Shown: one piece after another, positions 1 to 10,246 of the stretch | Layout of the letters: every line of letters starts with the position of its first letter | How positions within the stretch are numbered: the stretch's first letter is position 1 | NCBI RefSeq assembly: GCF_016863135.1 | Contig: NZ_BOOH01000042.1 | Span: forward strand, 98,356 to 162,355 | Length of the DNA stretch: 64,000 bases | Direction: 5' to 3' | Origin: Planobispora longispora | Lineage (GTDB): Bacteria > Actinomycetota > Actinomycetes > Streptosporangiales > Streptosporangiaceae | Made by a program: the position numbers and the translations under genes | The notes under the pieces: model-generated | Databases searched by the model: none | The model's input: only the letters and a program-made list of their open reading frames with translations | Told to the model about the DNA's origin: nothing

Positions 1-175
1 AAAGTGACCACCGTCAGAGGACCCCAAGAGCCGCGACCAGCTCCCACGCCCGGCTCTCGTCCGGCTCCTCCTGGCGCCCCTCCCCCGCGTGTCCCCGCAC
101 GACACGCCCCGTACGGCCGGCCGAGTGACACCACACAGGCACGCTCGCCGGACCTCTTCACCCCCCGGAGGAACA

Positions 176-2551
176 TTGAGACTGCGGTCTCTCATGGCGA
201 GTGCCACCGTGCTCGCCGCCACCGCCGCGGCCCTGGCCGTCACGCCCGCCGCCCACGCCGCGCCCCCCGCCGCCGGCACACCCGTCGTCGACCCGGCCCT
301 CAAGGCCGAGGTGCAGCAGGGCGAGACGGTCCGCGCCATCGTCGAAGTGGACCGCGGGCAGCAGGTCGCCCCGGTCGCCAAGAGCGCCGAGGCCCTGTCC
401 ACGACCACCGACGTGCCGGAGCAGCCGCCCGCCCGTGACTTCTTCGTCATGGAGGTCGACAAGGCGACGCTGACCAAGCTCGACGACGACAAGCGCATCG
501 AGTCGATCTACGAGGACCGGCTCAGCCGCCCCACCCTGGGGGCCAGCCTCAAGGTCATCGGCGCCGACAAGGCCCACGCGTCCGGCCGCACCGGCGCCGG
601 CTGGGACATCGCGATCCTGGACACCGGCATCGACCGCGACCACCCGTTCTTCGCCGGCCGCATCGTCGCCGAGGCGTGCTTCTCCACCACCGACAGCCGC
701 CAGGGATCGTCCTCCCTCTGCCCCAGCGGCGAGAACTCGCAGATCGGAGCCGGCGCCGCCGACGCCGAGACGGCCAAGTGCGGCGGCAACGGAAGCCTCT
801 GCACCCACGGCACCCACGTGGCCGGCATCACCTCGGGCAAGAAGAGCGCCGACAACACCGCCAACGGTGTCGCCCCCGACTCGGGCATCATCGCCGTCCA
901 GGTGTTCACCCGCTTCGACAGTGCGGACGCCTGCGGCGGGAAGGCCCCGTGCGTCCTGTCGTACACCTCCGACCAGAAGCGCGCCCTCGCCTACGTCGCG
1001 GAGCTGAGCAAGACCCGGAAGATCGCCGCGGCCAACATGAGCCTCGGCGGCGGTCAGTTCGCCTCCTCCTGCGACGCCAACCCCTCGGGCAACGGCGTCA
1101 AGCCCGAGATCGACGCGCTGCTGGGCCGCGGCGTCGCCACCGTGATCGCCGCCGGCAACTCCGGGTACGGCGCCGCCGTCAGCTCGCCCGGATGCATCTC
1201 CAGCGCCGTGACGGTGGGCGCCACCGACAACGGCGACGCGATCGCGACCTTCTCCAACCGGGGCAGGCTGCTCGACGTCTTCGCCCCGGGCGTGCAGATC
1301 CTGTCCAGCGTCCCGAACAACGCCTGGGCCCGCTACAGCGGCACCTCCATGGCCGCCCCGCACGTGGCCGGCGCCTTCGCGGTGATGCGGCAGGCCATGC
1401 CGGAGGCGACCGTGGCCGAGATCCTGGCGAAGTTCCAGAGCACCGGCAAGGCCGTCGCCTACAGCAGCGGCGGCGGCAGCGTCACCACACCGCGGATGAA
1501 CCTTCTCGCGGCCCTGCCCACGGCGGGCCCGACGCCCACCCCCACGCCGACCGGCACCGCGACCCCCACCCCGAGCCCGACCGGCACGGCGACCCCGACT
1601 CCGAAGCCGACCCCGACCGGCACCGCGACCCCGGCCCCCACGCCGACCGCACCGGTGGAGCGCCCCGCCGAGAAGCGGGTCGTCGACCTCGTCAACCAGG
1701 CGCGCGCGGACCGCGGCTGCGCCCCGGTCGTCTTCGACGCCAGGCTGTACGCCGCGGCCCGGGGTCACTCCACCGACATGGCCGAGAACGGCTACTTCAG
1801 CCACACCTCCAAGGACGGCCGCAACCCCGGCGCCCGCATCCGGGAGGCCGGTTTCTCCCCGCTCCGCGCCTGGGCCGAGAACATCGCCCGGGGCCAGCGC
1901 AGCGCGGAGTCCGTCCACAACGCGTGGATGCGCAGCAGCGGCCACCGGGCGAACATCCTGAACTGCAAGCTCACCCACATCGCCGTGGCCTACGCCAAGA
2001 ACGCCGGCGGCGTCCCCTACTGGACCCAGAAGTTCGCCGCCACGACCGCCTCGGCCCCCACCGCCAAGCCGACCGCGACCCCCACGGCCAAGCCCACGGC
2101 GACCCCCACGGCCAAGCCCACGACCCCGGCCCCCAGCCCCACCGGCACGGGCGGCACGGTCGGCACGACCGAGGAGAACGAGGTCGTGCGCCTGACCAAC
2201 ATCGAGCGCCAGAAGGGCGGCTGCTCCCCGCTCAAGCACGACCCGCAGCTGCGCAAGGCCGCCTACGGCCACTCCGCCGACATGGCCGAGAACGGCTACT
2301 TCAGCCACACCTCCAAGGACGGCCGCAGCTTCATGGACCGCATCCGCCAGGCGGGCTTCACCGGCGGATCGGGCTGGGCCGAGAACATCGCCTGGGGTCA
2401 GCGCACCCCGGCCGATGTGGTCAACGGCTGGATGAACAGCTCCGGCCACCGCAAGAACATCATGAACTGCAAGTACAACCTCATCGGCGTCGGAGCGGCC
2501 AAGAACTCTCAGGGCCGGATCTACTGGACCCAGAACTTCGCCGCCAAGTAG
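176..2551 (+). CDS. Secreted subtilisin-family (S8) serine protease with two C-terminal CAP domains
   Basis: This is a 791-residue exported protease. I chose the TTG start at 176 because GGAGG lies at 167-171, just upstream, and the next in-frame ATG (194) would be too far from it. A signal peptide ends near AHA-A. An I9-type propeptide region follows, then the S8 domain with catalytic Asp149 (ILDTGID), His211 (HGTHVAG) and Ser391 (SGTSMAAPH), plus the oxyanion Asn in AAGNSG. Pro/Thr-rich linkers then separate two CAP/SCP-like domains. Each carries the same ENGYFSHTSKDGR stretch, a WAENIA motif and a SSGHR(A/K)NI motif, so they look like an internal duplication. Subtilases are common in actinomycetes; the fusion to two CAP domains is less usual. 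It probably acts outside the cell or in the wall. The substrate cannot be inferred. It is transcribed alone and faces ilvC. Confidence 0.93.
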   Translation: MRLRSLMASATVLAATAAALAVTPAAHAAPPAAGTPVVDPALKAEVQQGETVRAIVEVDRGQQVAPVAKSAEALSTTTDVPEQPPARDFFVMEVDKATLTKLDDDKRIESIYEDRLSRPTLGASLKVIGADKAHASGRTGAGWDIAILDTGIDRDHPFFAGRIVAEACFSTTDSRQGSSSLCPSGENSQIGAGAADAETAKCGGNGSLCTHGTHVAGITSGKKSADNTANGVAPDSGIIAVQVFTRFDSADACGGKAPCVLSYTSDQKRALAYVAELSKTRKIAAANMSLGGGQFASSCDANPSGNGVKPEIDALLGRGVATVIAAGNSGYGAAVSSPGCISSAVTVGATDNGDAIATFSNRGRLLDVFAPGVQILSSVPNNAWARYSGTSMAAPHVAGAFAVMRQAMPEATVAEILAKFQSTGKAVAYSSGGGSVTTPRMNLLAALPTAGPTPTPTPTGTATPTPSPTGTATPTPKPTPTGTATPAPTPTAPVERPAEKRVVDLVNQARADRGCAPVVFDARLYAAARGHSTDMAENGYFSHTSKDGRNPGARIREAGFSPLRAWAENIARGQRSAESVHNAWMRSSGHRANILNCKLTHIAVAYAKNAGGVPYWTQKFAATTASAPTAKPTATPTAKPTATPTAKPTTPAPSPTGTGGTVGTTEENEVVRLTNIERQKGGCSPLKHDPQLRKAAYGHSADMAENGYFSHTSKDGRSFMDRIRQAGFTGGSGWAENIAWGQRTPADVVNGWMNSSGHRKNIMNCKYNLIGVGAAKNSQGRIYWTQNFAAK

Positions 2552-2676
2552 TGCCATCCGGGAACGGCTGACGGCCCCCGCCCCACGCCGTTCCCCGCAG
2601 GACCCCCACCCGCCGCGACCGCCGTCCGAGCGGACGCGGCGGGCGGGGGGGTGACTCCCGGGCACCGGGAGAACAC

Positions 2677-2713
2677 GACGCCCCCGCGACGGACGGATCG
2701 TCGCGGGGGCGTC
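2677..2713. terminator. Bidirectional hairpin terminator between the protease and ilvC
   Basis: A perfect 14-bp inverted repeat has arms GACGCCCCCGCGAC at 2677-2690 and its complement at 2700-2713, with a 9-nt loop. It lies between two convergent genes. There is no strong T-run on either side, as is common for actinomycete terminators. Confidence 0.8.
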
Positions 2714-2741
2714 GCCGTTGCGGGAAGAACCCGCCCGGAGC

Positions 2742-3779
<1,038 letters not shown>

Positions 3780-4304
3780 CTAGGCGGTCCGGTCCAGGGC
3801 CCGGAGAGAACGATCGGTGATGGAACGGGCGCCGCGGCCGATGGCCACCATGCCCGACTGGACGAGTTCCTTGATGCCGAACGGCTCCAGGAGCTTGACG
3901 AACGCCTCCAGCTTGTCCGGCGTGCCGGTGACCTCGATGGTCACCGCGTCGGAGGCGACGTCGACGCAGCGCGCGCGGAACAGGTTCACCAGTTCCAGCA
4001 CGTTCGAACGGGTCTCCGCGTCGGCCCGCACCTTGATCAGCATGAGCTCGCGCAGGACCGACTGGGCCGGGTCGAGCTCGACGATCTTCAGCACGTTGAT
4101 CAGCTTGTTGAGCTGTTTGGTGACCTGCTCCAGCGGCAGGTCCTCGACGTTGACCACGATGGTCATCCGCGAGATGTCGGCGTGCTCGGTGGGCCCGACG
4201 GCCAGCGAGTCGATGTTGAACCCGCGGCGGCTGAACAGCGCCGCGACGCGCGCCAGCACGCCGGGCTTGTTCTCCACCAGAACCGAGAGCGTGTGCCTGC
4301 TCAT
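3780..4304 (-). CDS. ilvN: Acetolactate synthase small (regulatory) subunit
   Basis: This 174-residue ACT-domain protein is the regulatory subunit of acetohydroxyacid synthase and confers feedback inhibition by valine. The N-terminal ACT domain reads SVLVENKPGVLARVAALFSRRGFNIDSLAVG, split here only by the family pattern, and is followed by the usual second half ending in VAIGRGARSI. It begins 6 nt after the ilvB stop. The GAGGAG that forms the last codons of ilvB serves as its ribosome site, so the two subunits are probably translated in coupled fashion. The name ilvH is also used for this subunit. Confidence 0.97.
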   Translation of the reverse strand: MSRHTLSVLVENKPGVLARVAALFSRRGFNIDSLAVGPTEHADISRMTIVVNVEDLPLEQVTKQLNKLINVLKIVELDPAQSVLRELMLIKVRADAETRSNVLELVNLFRARCVDVASDAVTIEVTGTPDKLEAFVKLLEPFGIKELVQSGMVAIGRGARSITDRSLRALDRTA

Positions 4305-4310
4305 GGGGTC

Positions 4311-6050
4311 CTACTCCTCGCTGTCCCAGACCGGCGCCATGTCGCGCGCGAACTTGATGTCGTCGTTGCTGGTCCCGGCCGCCACCATCGGCCAGACCAT
4401 CGCGTCCTGGTGGACGACGAAGTCGATCACGACGGGCACGTCGTTGATCTCCATCGCCTTCTTGATGGTCGCGTCCACGTCCTCCGGGCGCTCGCAGCGC
4501 AGGCCGACACAACCGTACGCCTCGGCGAGCTTCACGAAGTCGGGAATCCGGCGGACCGTCTGCAGGTCGGTGTTGGAGTAGCGCTCGTTGTAGAAGAGCG
4601 TCTGCCACTGGCGGACCATGCCGAGGTTGCCGTTGTTGATGACCGCGACCTTGATCGGCACCCCTTCCAGGGCGCAGGTGGCCAGCTCCTGGTTGGTCAT
4701 CTGGAAGCAGCCGTCGCCGTCGATCGCCCAGACCACGGCGTCCGGGCGGCCCATCTTGGCGCCCATCGCGGCCGGGACCGCGAAGCCCATCGTGCCGGCG
4801 CCGCCGGAGTTGATGAACGTGCCGGGGTTCTCGTAGCCGATGAACTGGGCGGCCCACATCTGGTGCTGGCCGACGCCGGCCGTGTACAGCGCGTCGGGGC
4901 CGACGATCGCGCCCAGCCGCTCCATGACGTGCTGCGGGGCGAGGGAGCCGTCCTCGAACTCGTCGTAGCCCAGCGGGTAGGTCGCCTTGTAGCCGTTGAG
5001 CAGGGTCCACCACTCGGCGTAGTCGCCCTTGCGGTCCTCGGCGCGGACCGCGGCGATCAGCTCGGTGATGACCTCCTTGCAGTCGCCCACGATCGGCACG
5101 TCCGCGTGCCGGTTCTTGGAGATCTCCGCCGGGTCGATGTCGGCGTGGACCACCTTGGCGAACGGCGCGAAGCTGGACAGCTCACCGGTGACGCGGTCGT
5201 CGAAGCGCACGCCCAGGCCGACGATCAGGTCGGACTTCTGCAGCGCGCCCACCGCCGAGACCGAGCCGTGCATGCCCGGCATGCCCATGTGCTGGGGGTG
5301 GCTGTCGGGGAAGACGCCCCGGGCCATCAGCGTGGTCACCACCGGGATGCCGGTCAGCTCGGCGAACTCCCGCAGCTCGGCCGAGGCGCGGGCCTTGTGC
5401 ACGCCGCCGCCGACGTAGAGCACCGGCCGCTTCGCCTCGGCGATCAGCTTGGCCGCCTCGCGGATCTGCTTGGAGTGCGGCCGCGTCACCGGCCGGTAGC
5501 CCGGCAGCTGCATCGCCGGCGGCCAGCTCGGGAAGGTCGTCGTGGCCTGCAGCGCGTCCTTGGAGATGTCCACCAGCACCGGACCGGGCCGCCCAGTGGA
5601 GGCGATGTGGAAGGCCTCGGCGATGGTGCGCGCGATGTCGTCGGCGTTGGTGATCAGGAAGTTGTGCTTGGTGATCGGCATGGTGATGCCGGAGATGTCC
5701 GCCTCCTGGAAGGCGTCGGTGCCGATCGCGCCGCTGGCGACCTGCCCGGTGATCGCCACCATGGGCACCGAGTCCATGTAGGCGTCGGCGATCGGGGTGA
5801 CCAGGTTGGTGGCGCCCGGGCCGCTGGTGGCCATGCACACCCCGACCTTGCCGGTGGCCTGGGCGTAGCCCTGGGCGGCATGACCGGCGCCCTGCTCGTG
5901 CCGTACAAGCACGTGCCGGACCTTGACCGAGTCGTAGAGGGGATCGTAGGCGGGGAGGATGGCGCCGCCCGGAATCCCGAACACGGTATCGACCCCGACC
6001 TGCTCCAGCGCCCTCACCAGGGCCTGGGCTCCTGTCATCTGTTCGGTCAT
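4311..6050 (-). CDS. ilvB: Acetolactate synthase large (catalytic) subunit
   Basis: This thiamine-diphosphate enzyme condenses pyruvate with pyruvate or 2-oxobutyrate, the first common step of branched-chain amino acid synthesis. It is 579 residues long with the three usual domains: N-terminal PYR domain with the catalytic Glu in [11 protein letters not shown], a central domain, and a C-terminal ThDP domain with [14 protein letters not shown] for Mg-ThDP binding. I chose the ATG at 6050 because AAGGA lies 8 nt upstream. An upstream in-frame ATG at 6089 has no ribosome site and lies right at the attenuator terminator, so it was rejected. First gene of ilvB-ilvN-ilvC. Confidence 0.97.
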   Translation of the reverse strand: MTEQMTGAQALVRALEQVGVDTVFGIPGGAILPAYDPLYDSVKVRHVLVRHEQGAGHAAQGYAQATGKVGVCMATSGPGATNLVTPIADAYMDSVPMVAITGQVASGAIGTDAFQEADISGITMPITKHNFLITNADDIARTIAEAFHIASTGRPGPVLVDISKDALQATTTFPSWPPAMQLPGYRPVTRPHSKQIREAAKLIAEAKRPVLYVGGGVHKARASAELREFAELTGIPVVTTLMARGVFPDSHPQHMGMPGMHGSVSAVGALQKSDLIVGLGVRFDDRVTGELSSFAPFAKVVHADIDPAEISKNRHADVPIVGDCKEVITELIAAVRAEDRKGDYAEWWTLLNGYKATYPLGYDEFEDGSLAPQHVMERLGAIVGPDALYTAGVGQHQMWAAQFIGYENPGTFINSGGAGTMGFAVPAAMGAKMGRPDAVVWAIDGDGCFQMTNQELATCALEGVPIKVAVINNGNLGMVRQWQTLFYNERYSNTDLQTVRRIPDFVKLAEAYGCVGLRCERPEDVDATIKKAMEINDVPVVIDFVVHQDAMVWPMVAAGTSNDDIKFARDMAPVWDSEE

Positions 6051-6089
6051 CGGCTCGTTCCTTGCGTGGCTGAGCTTGGAAACTGGCAT

Positions 6090-6128
6090 AAAAAAGGCCC
6101 CATCCCACCGATGCGGCGGGGCTGGGGC
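6090..6128 (-). terminator. Attenuator terminator of the ilvBNC leader
   Basis: Read on the minus strand, GCCCCA (6128-6123) pairs with TGGGGC (6102-6097), with further CCC/GGG pairing inside, and the hairpin is followed at once by six T (6095-6090). This is a classic intrinsic terminator 40 nt before the ilvB start, downstream of a leader peptide, so it should act as an attenuator rather than an end-of-operon signal. Confidence 0.8.
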
Positions 6129-6130
6129 GG

Positions 6131-6166
6131 CGCGCAGGTCGGAGTGCTTCGCTATCGGCCTGCGCG
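6131..6166 (-). promoter_or_regulatory. Leader hairpin of the ilvBNC attenuator
   Basis: An 8-bp perfect inverted repeat (CGCGCAGG at 6131-6138, CCTGCGCG at 6159-6166) overlaps the end of the leader peptide reading frame. A ribosome stalled on the leader codons would cover part of it. That is the expected arrangement for switching between leader structures. The exact alternative pairing needs folding. Confidence 0.6.
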
Positions 6167-6202
6167 CCGGCGAAGTACTACCTGAATCCCACGGTGATGC
6201 AT
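6152..6202 (-). CDS. ilvBNC leader peptide ([16 protein letters not shown])
   Basis: A 16-codon reading frame starts at ATG 6202 and stops at 6152. Codons 6 and 8-10 are Ile, Val, Val and Leu, the end products of the pathway, just before the leader hairpin and terminator. GGTGG lies upstream as a possible ribosome site. Short Val/Leu/Ile-rich leaders before ilvB are known in other actinobacteria. Ribosome stalling when charged branched-chain tRNAs run short would let transcription continue into ilvB. A second overlapping frame from ATG 6213 lacks such a run, so I prefer this one. Confidence 0.7.
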   Translation of the reverse strand: MHHRGIQVVLRRRAGR

Positions 6203-6270
6203 GGGTCCACCATGGCCGACAAAACGCTCCGCCGTCAAATCCATGGGACGCGTGTCTCACTTCCCGAGAT

Positions 6271-6294
6271 GACCGGCGGGGGAAACCGCCGGTC
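6271..6294 (-). terminator. Hairpin at the 3' end of the GGDEF-EAL gene
   Basis: A perfect 9-bp stem (GACCGGCGG at 6271-6279, CCGCCGGTC at 6286-6294) with a 6-nt loop overlaps the stop codon of the minus-strand gene. It is probably a transcription terminator or mRNA-stabilising hairpin; there is no T-run. Confidence 0.5.
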
Positions 6295-9007
6295 AGACGG
6301 TGCCCTGGAGGGTCGAGAGACCGGCCGGCATCAGCGAGTCGACGCCCCGCGGGGCCATCGGCCGCGCCACCAGGTAGCCCTGGCCGCGGGTGCAGCCCAT
6401 CTCGCGCAGCGCCTCCAGTTGCTCGGGCCGCTCGATGCCCTCGGCGACCACGATCAGCCCCAGGTCGCGGCCGAGCCGCACGATCGTGCGGGTCAGCAGG
6501 GTCAGCGTCTCGTCGCGGCCGAGCCCCGACACGAAGGACGGATCGATCTTGATCATGTCCACCGGGAGCTGGCGCAGGAACGCCAGCGAGGCGTAGCCGG
6601 TGCCGAAGTCGTCGATGGCCAGCCGGACCCCGAGCCCGCGCAGCTCCGAGAGCCGGGTGACGATCTCCTCGGCGTCCTCGACCAGCATCTCCTCGATCAC
6701 TTCCAGCGTCAGCGCGCTGGGCGGCAGCCCGCTCTCGGCCAGCGCCGACTCGACGGTCTCCACGAAGCGCGGCGCGGTGATCTGCCGGGCCGACAGGTTG
6801 AGCGAGAGCCCGATCTCCCAGGACGACGCCCGCCAGGCCGCCACCTCCCGGCACGCCTCGCGCAGGATCCACTCGCTCAGCGGCACGATCAGGCCGGTGT
6901 CCTCGGCCGGGCCGAGGAACTGCTCGGGCGGCACGTACGCGCCGTCCTTCCACCAGCGCACCAGCGCCTCCACCGCGGTGACCCGCGAGGTGGCCAGGTC
7001 CACCACCGGCTGGTACTCGATCGCGAACTGGTTCTCCAGCAGCGCCCGCTGCAGGTCCGCGGCCAGCTCCAGGCGCCTGACCACGTCGGCGTGCATGTGC
7101 GCGGCGAACACCTCGACCCGGCGGCCCCCCAGCTCCTTGGCCCGGGCCATCGCCACGTCGGCGTTGCGGATCAGGTCGGCCGAGGACACGTCGTCGTCGG
7201 CGAAGGCCACCCCGACGCTCGTGGTCAGCGCGATGTCCCGGTCGGCCACCCGGAACGGCTCGGAGGAGACCGTGTGGACCAGCAGCTCGGCCAGGTCCAC
7301 CGCCGTCTGGGCGTCCGCGCCCGCCTCCAGCAGCACCGCGAACTCGTCGCCGCCCCACCGCGCCAGGGTGTCGTCGGCCCGTACGGCGGCGCGCAGCCTC
7401 CGGGCCGCCTGGCCGAGAAGGTAGTCGCCGCTGGCGTGCCCGACCGAGTCGTTGACCGAGGTGAAGCCGTCGAGGTCCAGGAAGACCACCGCGACCCGGC
7501 TCTCCCCGGGCCGGGCCAGCACCTCCCGGGTGCGCTCCTCGAAGTAGGCCCGGTTGGGCAGGCCGGTGACGCCGTCGTGGAAGGTCAGGTGGGTGACCTG
7601 GTTGCGCAGGGCCTCCTCGTCGCTGACGTCCCGGGTCGTCACCAGCAGCAGGTCCTCGCCCCGCACGTGCCGGGTCGCCACCGACTCGGTCGGCCGCCAG
7701 GTGCCGTCGGCCGCGCGGATCCGGCAGGCGATCATGCAGGCGCCGCCGCCCTCCGCGGACTCCTCGTCCGGGCCCATCGCGCGCAGCGCCTGGCGGATCC
7801 CGGGGACGTCCTCCGGGTGGATGTAGTCGAAGATCGAACCGCCGACCAGCTCGTCGGGGCGGTAGCCGTAGGTGGTCTCGACGCCGTCGCCGATCCGGCG
7901 CACCACGCCGTCGTAGTCGCACAGCAGGACCACGTCGCCGGTGCTCTCGGCCAGGTCGTGCAGCTGCCGCTCGGCGAGGTCCACCAGGCGCCGCATGCGC
8001 CCGGCCGCCATCAGCACGGTGAACAGCCGCACCACCAGCACGCCCACGACCGAGGCCGTGACGGCGGCCAGCACCGCGACCGGCCCCTCCACCCCGCCGC
8101 GGACCGCCCGCACCAGCACGACGACGGTGGCCACGGCCACCAGGACCAGCGGCACCGCCGTGATCAGCGCGGAGGCGGGCTCCCGCACGGGCGGCTCGTG
8201 ATCGCCGTCCGGCTCGTCCGCCCCGTCCACCGGGCGCGCCGTACGGCCGCTCCAGGGGACCGCCGCCAGCAGCAGGAACGCCGCCGGAGCCGGCCAGGCC
8301 CCGGCGGACGGCGGGGCGTCCCCGGCCAGCCTGGCCATCGCGGTGATCAGCTCGCCCCCGGTGATGGCGGCCAGCACGGCGAGCGCGGCCAGCCCCACCG
8401 GCCACGCCGAGCGCCGGACCGGCACCACGGACGGGGCCGCCACGCATGTGAGGATCAGGCAGAGCAGCGGGGCGGCGAAGGTGACCGCGAAGTCGCCCGC
8501 GCCGCCGGCCTCCCGGTACAGAGGTCCCAGCGCGAGCGCCCAGGCGATCACGAACAGGGAGGCCGCGCACACGTAGGCGTCGGCGAGATCGCGCAGGAAC
8601 GCCTGCCCGCGCGCGGGCCGCGCGGCGCACAGGCCCGCGCCCACGGCGAGCATCGCCGTGCCGGACAGGAGCACCAGGTCGGCGAAGTTCACCGCGAACG
8701 GCGTGCCGTCCGCGAACGGCCGGGCGCCGGTCCCGGCCAGCCAGGCGATCGAACCCGCCGCCAGCCAGCGCCAGGCCAGCGCCTCGCGGCGGCCGGTCGC
8801 CCGGGAGGCGGCGGCGAACAGGGACAGCGCCGCGATCGCGCCCGCCGCGACCCCGGCCACGGCGCCGCCGGCCACGGCCGGCGTCCCCGCGGCGAAGGCG
8901 GCGACAAGCCCGGCCGTGCCGACCCCGGCGGCGGTCAGCGGTACCCGGGGGTCACGCCAGCGGATCATGTCGTCTGCCCATCCAGTGTTCCGGTCCGTCC
9001 CGCTCAC
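6293..9007 (-). CDS. Membrane-bound PAS-GGDEF-EAL protein (cyclic-di-GMP turnover)
   Basis: This 904-residue protein has about 250 N-terminal residues of hydrophobic segments, further membrane helices to about residue 310, then a PAS domain ([19 protein letters not shown]), a GGDEF domain and an EAL domain. The signature GGDEF is intact at residues 552-556 and EALVRW begins at 680. The EAL domain keeps the [10 protein letters not shown] loop. By family knowledge the first makes and the second breaks down cyclic di-GMP; which activity dominates cannot be told from sequence. In actinomycetes this messenger controls development. The GTG start has AGGA 7 nt upstream. It sits alone on its transcript, upstream of the ilv leader but on the same strand. 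Confidence 0.93.
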   Translation of the reverse strand: MSGTDRNTGWADDMIRWRDPRVPLTAAGVGTAGLVAAFAAGTPAVAGGAVAGVAAGAIAALSLFAAASRATGRREALAWRWLAAGSIAWLAGTGARPFADGTPFAVNFADLVLLSGTAMLAVGAGLCAARPARGQAFLRDLADAYVCAASLFVIAWALALGPLYREAGGAGDFAVTFAAPLLCLILTCVAAPSVVPVRRSAWPVGLAALAVLAAITGGELITAMARLAGDAPPSAGAWPAPAAFLLLAAVPWSGRTARPVDGADEPDGDHEPPVREPASALITAVPLVLVAVATVVVLVRAVRGGVEGPVAVLAAVTASVVGVLVVRLFTVLMAAGRMRRLVDLAERQLHDLAESTGDVVLLCDYDGVVRRIGDGVETTYGYRPDELVGGSIFDYIHPEDVPGIRQALRAMGPDEESAEGGGACMIACRIRAADGTWRPTESVATRHVRGEDLLLVTTRDVSDEEALRNQVTHLTFHDGVTGLPNRAYFEERTREVLARPGESRVAVVFLDLDGFTSVNDSVGHASGDYLLGQAARRLRAAVRADDTLARWGGDEFAVLLEAGADAQTAVDLAELLVHTVSSEPFRVADRDIALTTSVGVAFADDDVSSADLIRNADVAMARAKELGGRRVEVFAAHMHADVVRRLELAADLQRALLENQFAIEYQPVVDLATSRVTAVEALVRWWKDGAYVPPEQFLGPAEDTGLIVPLSEWILREACREVAAWRASSWEIGLSLNLSARQITAPRFVETVESALAESGLPPSALTLEVIEEMLVEDAEEIVTRLSELRGLGVRLAIDDFGTGYASLAFLRQLPVDMIKIDPSFVSGLGRDETLTLLTRTIVRLGRDLGLIVVAEGIERPEQLEALREMGCTRGQGYLVARPMAPRGVDSLMPAGLSTLQGTV

Positions 9008-9246
9008 GCGGCGTTCCTGGGATCGCCGCGATCACGATGCTGTCACGGGACGCGCGTCTCAACCTGCCGCGTCCCGGGGAGCACACGGCCAGTGTGGGCT
9101 CTCCGCACAGCGTGGGGGGTGACAACGCAGCAGTCGTCACCGTTCTGATAACCATGCAAGCGATCAGGGTCGCACGAGACAACGATACGCACCGAAGGTC
9201 ACGGAGCAGCCACGGTCCGGATTCCTTTCCCGGTCGTCTTGCCGAG

Positions 9247-10155
9247 TCAGTATGATCCTGTAATCACGTTTTTCAAGGGCTCACCTGCGAGGTAACGCAG
9301 CAGCTGCGAGCGGAGAAGCCGCAGCGTGCGCCGCCCCGACGCCGGTGTGCTGCCCGCGACGTGCGGGGTGACGAACACCCCCGGAGCCGTCCACAGCGGG
9401 TGGTCGCGGGGCAGCGGCTCCGGGTCGGTCACGTCGAGCGCCGCCAGCAGACGGCCCTTCTCCAGCTCCGCGAGGAGCGCGCCGGTGTCCACCACCCCGC
9501 CCCGCGCGGCGTTCACCAGCAGCGCGCCGTCCTTCATCGCGGCCAGGAAGTCCGCGTCGACCAGCCCGGCCGTGTCACGCGTCGCCGGGACCAGCAGCAC
9601 CACCACGTCCGCCCGGGGAAGCAGCTCCGGCAGCTCGTCCTGGCCGTGCACGTTCTCCCGCGCGCTCCTGGCCACCCGGACGATCTCCACCTCGAATCCG
9701 GCCAGCCGCCGCTCCAGCGCCTCGCCGATCGAGCCGTACCCCACGATCAGCACGGTCGAGTCGGCCAGCACCCCGGTGTGGTGGTAGGTCCACTCCCCGC
9801 GCTCCTGCGCCCTGACGAACCCCGGGAACTCCCGCAACGCCGCGATCATCGCGCCCACCGCCCACTCGGCGGTGCCCGCGTCGTGCACCCCCCGCGCGTT
9901 GCACAGCACGACGCCCTCCGGCAGGTGCGGCCGGTACGGCTCCACGCCCGCCGTGACGGTCTGCACCAGCTTCAGCCGGGTCATCCCGGCCAGCAGCCCC
10001 GGGATGTCCGGCACCGGCATCAGCGGCGGGATCCAGACCTCGGCCTCCTCGATCCCCTCGGGCACCGGCCCGGCGCCGTCGTAGACGACGCACTCCGCGT
10101 CGGGCAGATCACACAGGACATCGGCGGCGGCCTTGGACGGGACCCAGATCTTCAT
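9247..10155 (-). CDS. D-isomer-specific 2-hydroxyacid dehydrogenase family protein
   Basis: This 302-residue NAD(P)-dependent oxidoreductase interconverts a 2-hydroxy acid and a 2-keto acid. The Rossmann motif VGYGSIGEALERRL is present, as are the conserved Arg in NAARGGVVDTGALL and the catalytic His in TPHVAGST. The ATG at 10155 gives the usual MKIWVP start; no strong ribosome site is seen. It is divergent from the PQQ dehydrogenase-like gene, with about 90 bp between the starts. The substrate is not predictable; glyoxylate, hydroxypyruvate and phosphoglycerate enzymes share this fold. The protein is a little shorter than typical SerA and lacks an ACT domain. Confidence 0.9.
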   Translation of the reverse strand: MKIWVPSKAAADVLCDLPDAECVVYDGAGPVPEGIEEAEVWIPPLMPVPDIPGLLAGMTRLKLVQTVTAGVEPYRPHLPEGVVLCNARGVHDAGTAEWAVGAMIAALREFPGFVRAQERGEWTYHHTGVLADSTVLIVGYGSIGEALERRLAGFEVEIVRVARSARENVHGQDELPELLPRADVVVLLVPATRDTAGLVDADFLAAMKDGALLVNAARGGVVDTGALLAELEKGRLLAALDVTDPEPLPRDHPLWTAPGVFVTPHVAGSTPASGRRTLRLLRSQLLRYLAGEPLKNVITGSY

Positions 10156-10246
10156 GACCCGATTATCCCGGGGAACGTTTCGGAGCCCCCGGGAGTCCCC
10201 ATCGGGTATGGATGAAGTGACGGACGAGGGGAGAGAGGTCTCCATC

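Noticed and set aside
158..2665. Long open frame antisense to the protease gene
   Set aside because: It is a frame shadow in GC-rich DNA. The composition is Gly/Arg/Val-rich with no motif, and the opposite strand has an unambiguous S8-CAP protein.
6051..6089. N-terminal extension of ilvB from ATG 6089 ([13 protein letters not shown])
   Set aside because: This ATG sits just after the T-run of the attenuator terminator, has no ribosome site and is unlike the family start, whereas ATG 6050 has AAGGA 8 nt upstream.
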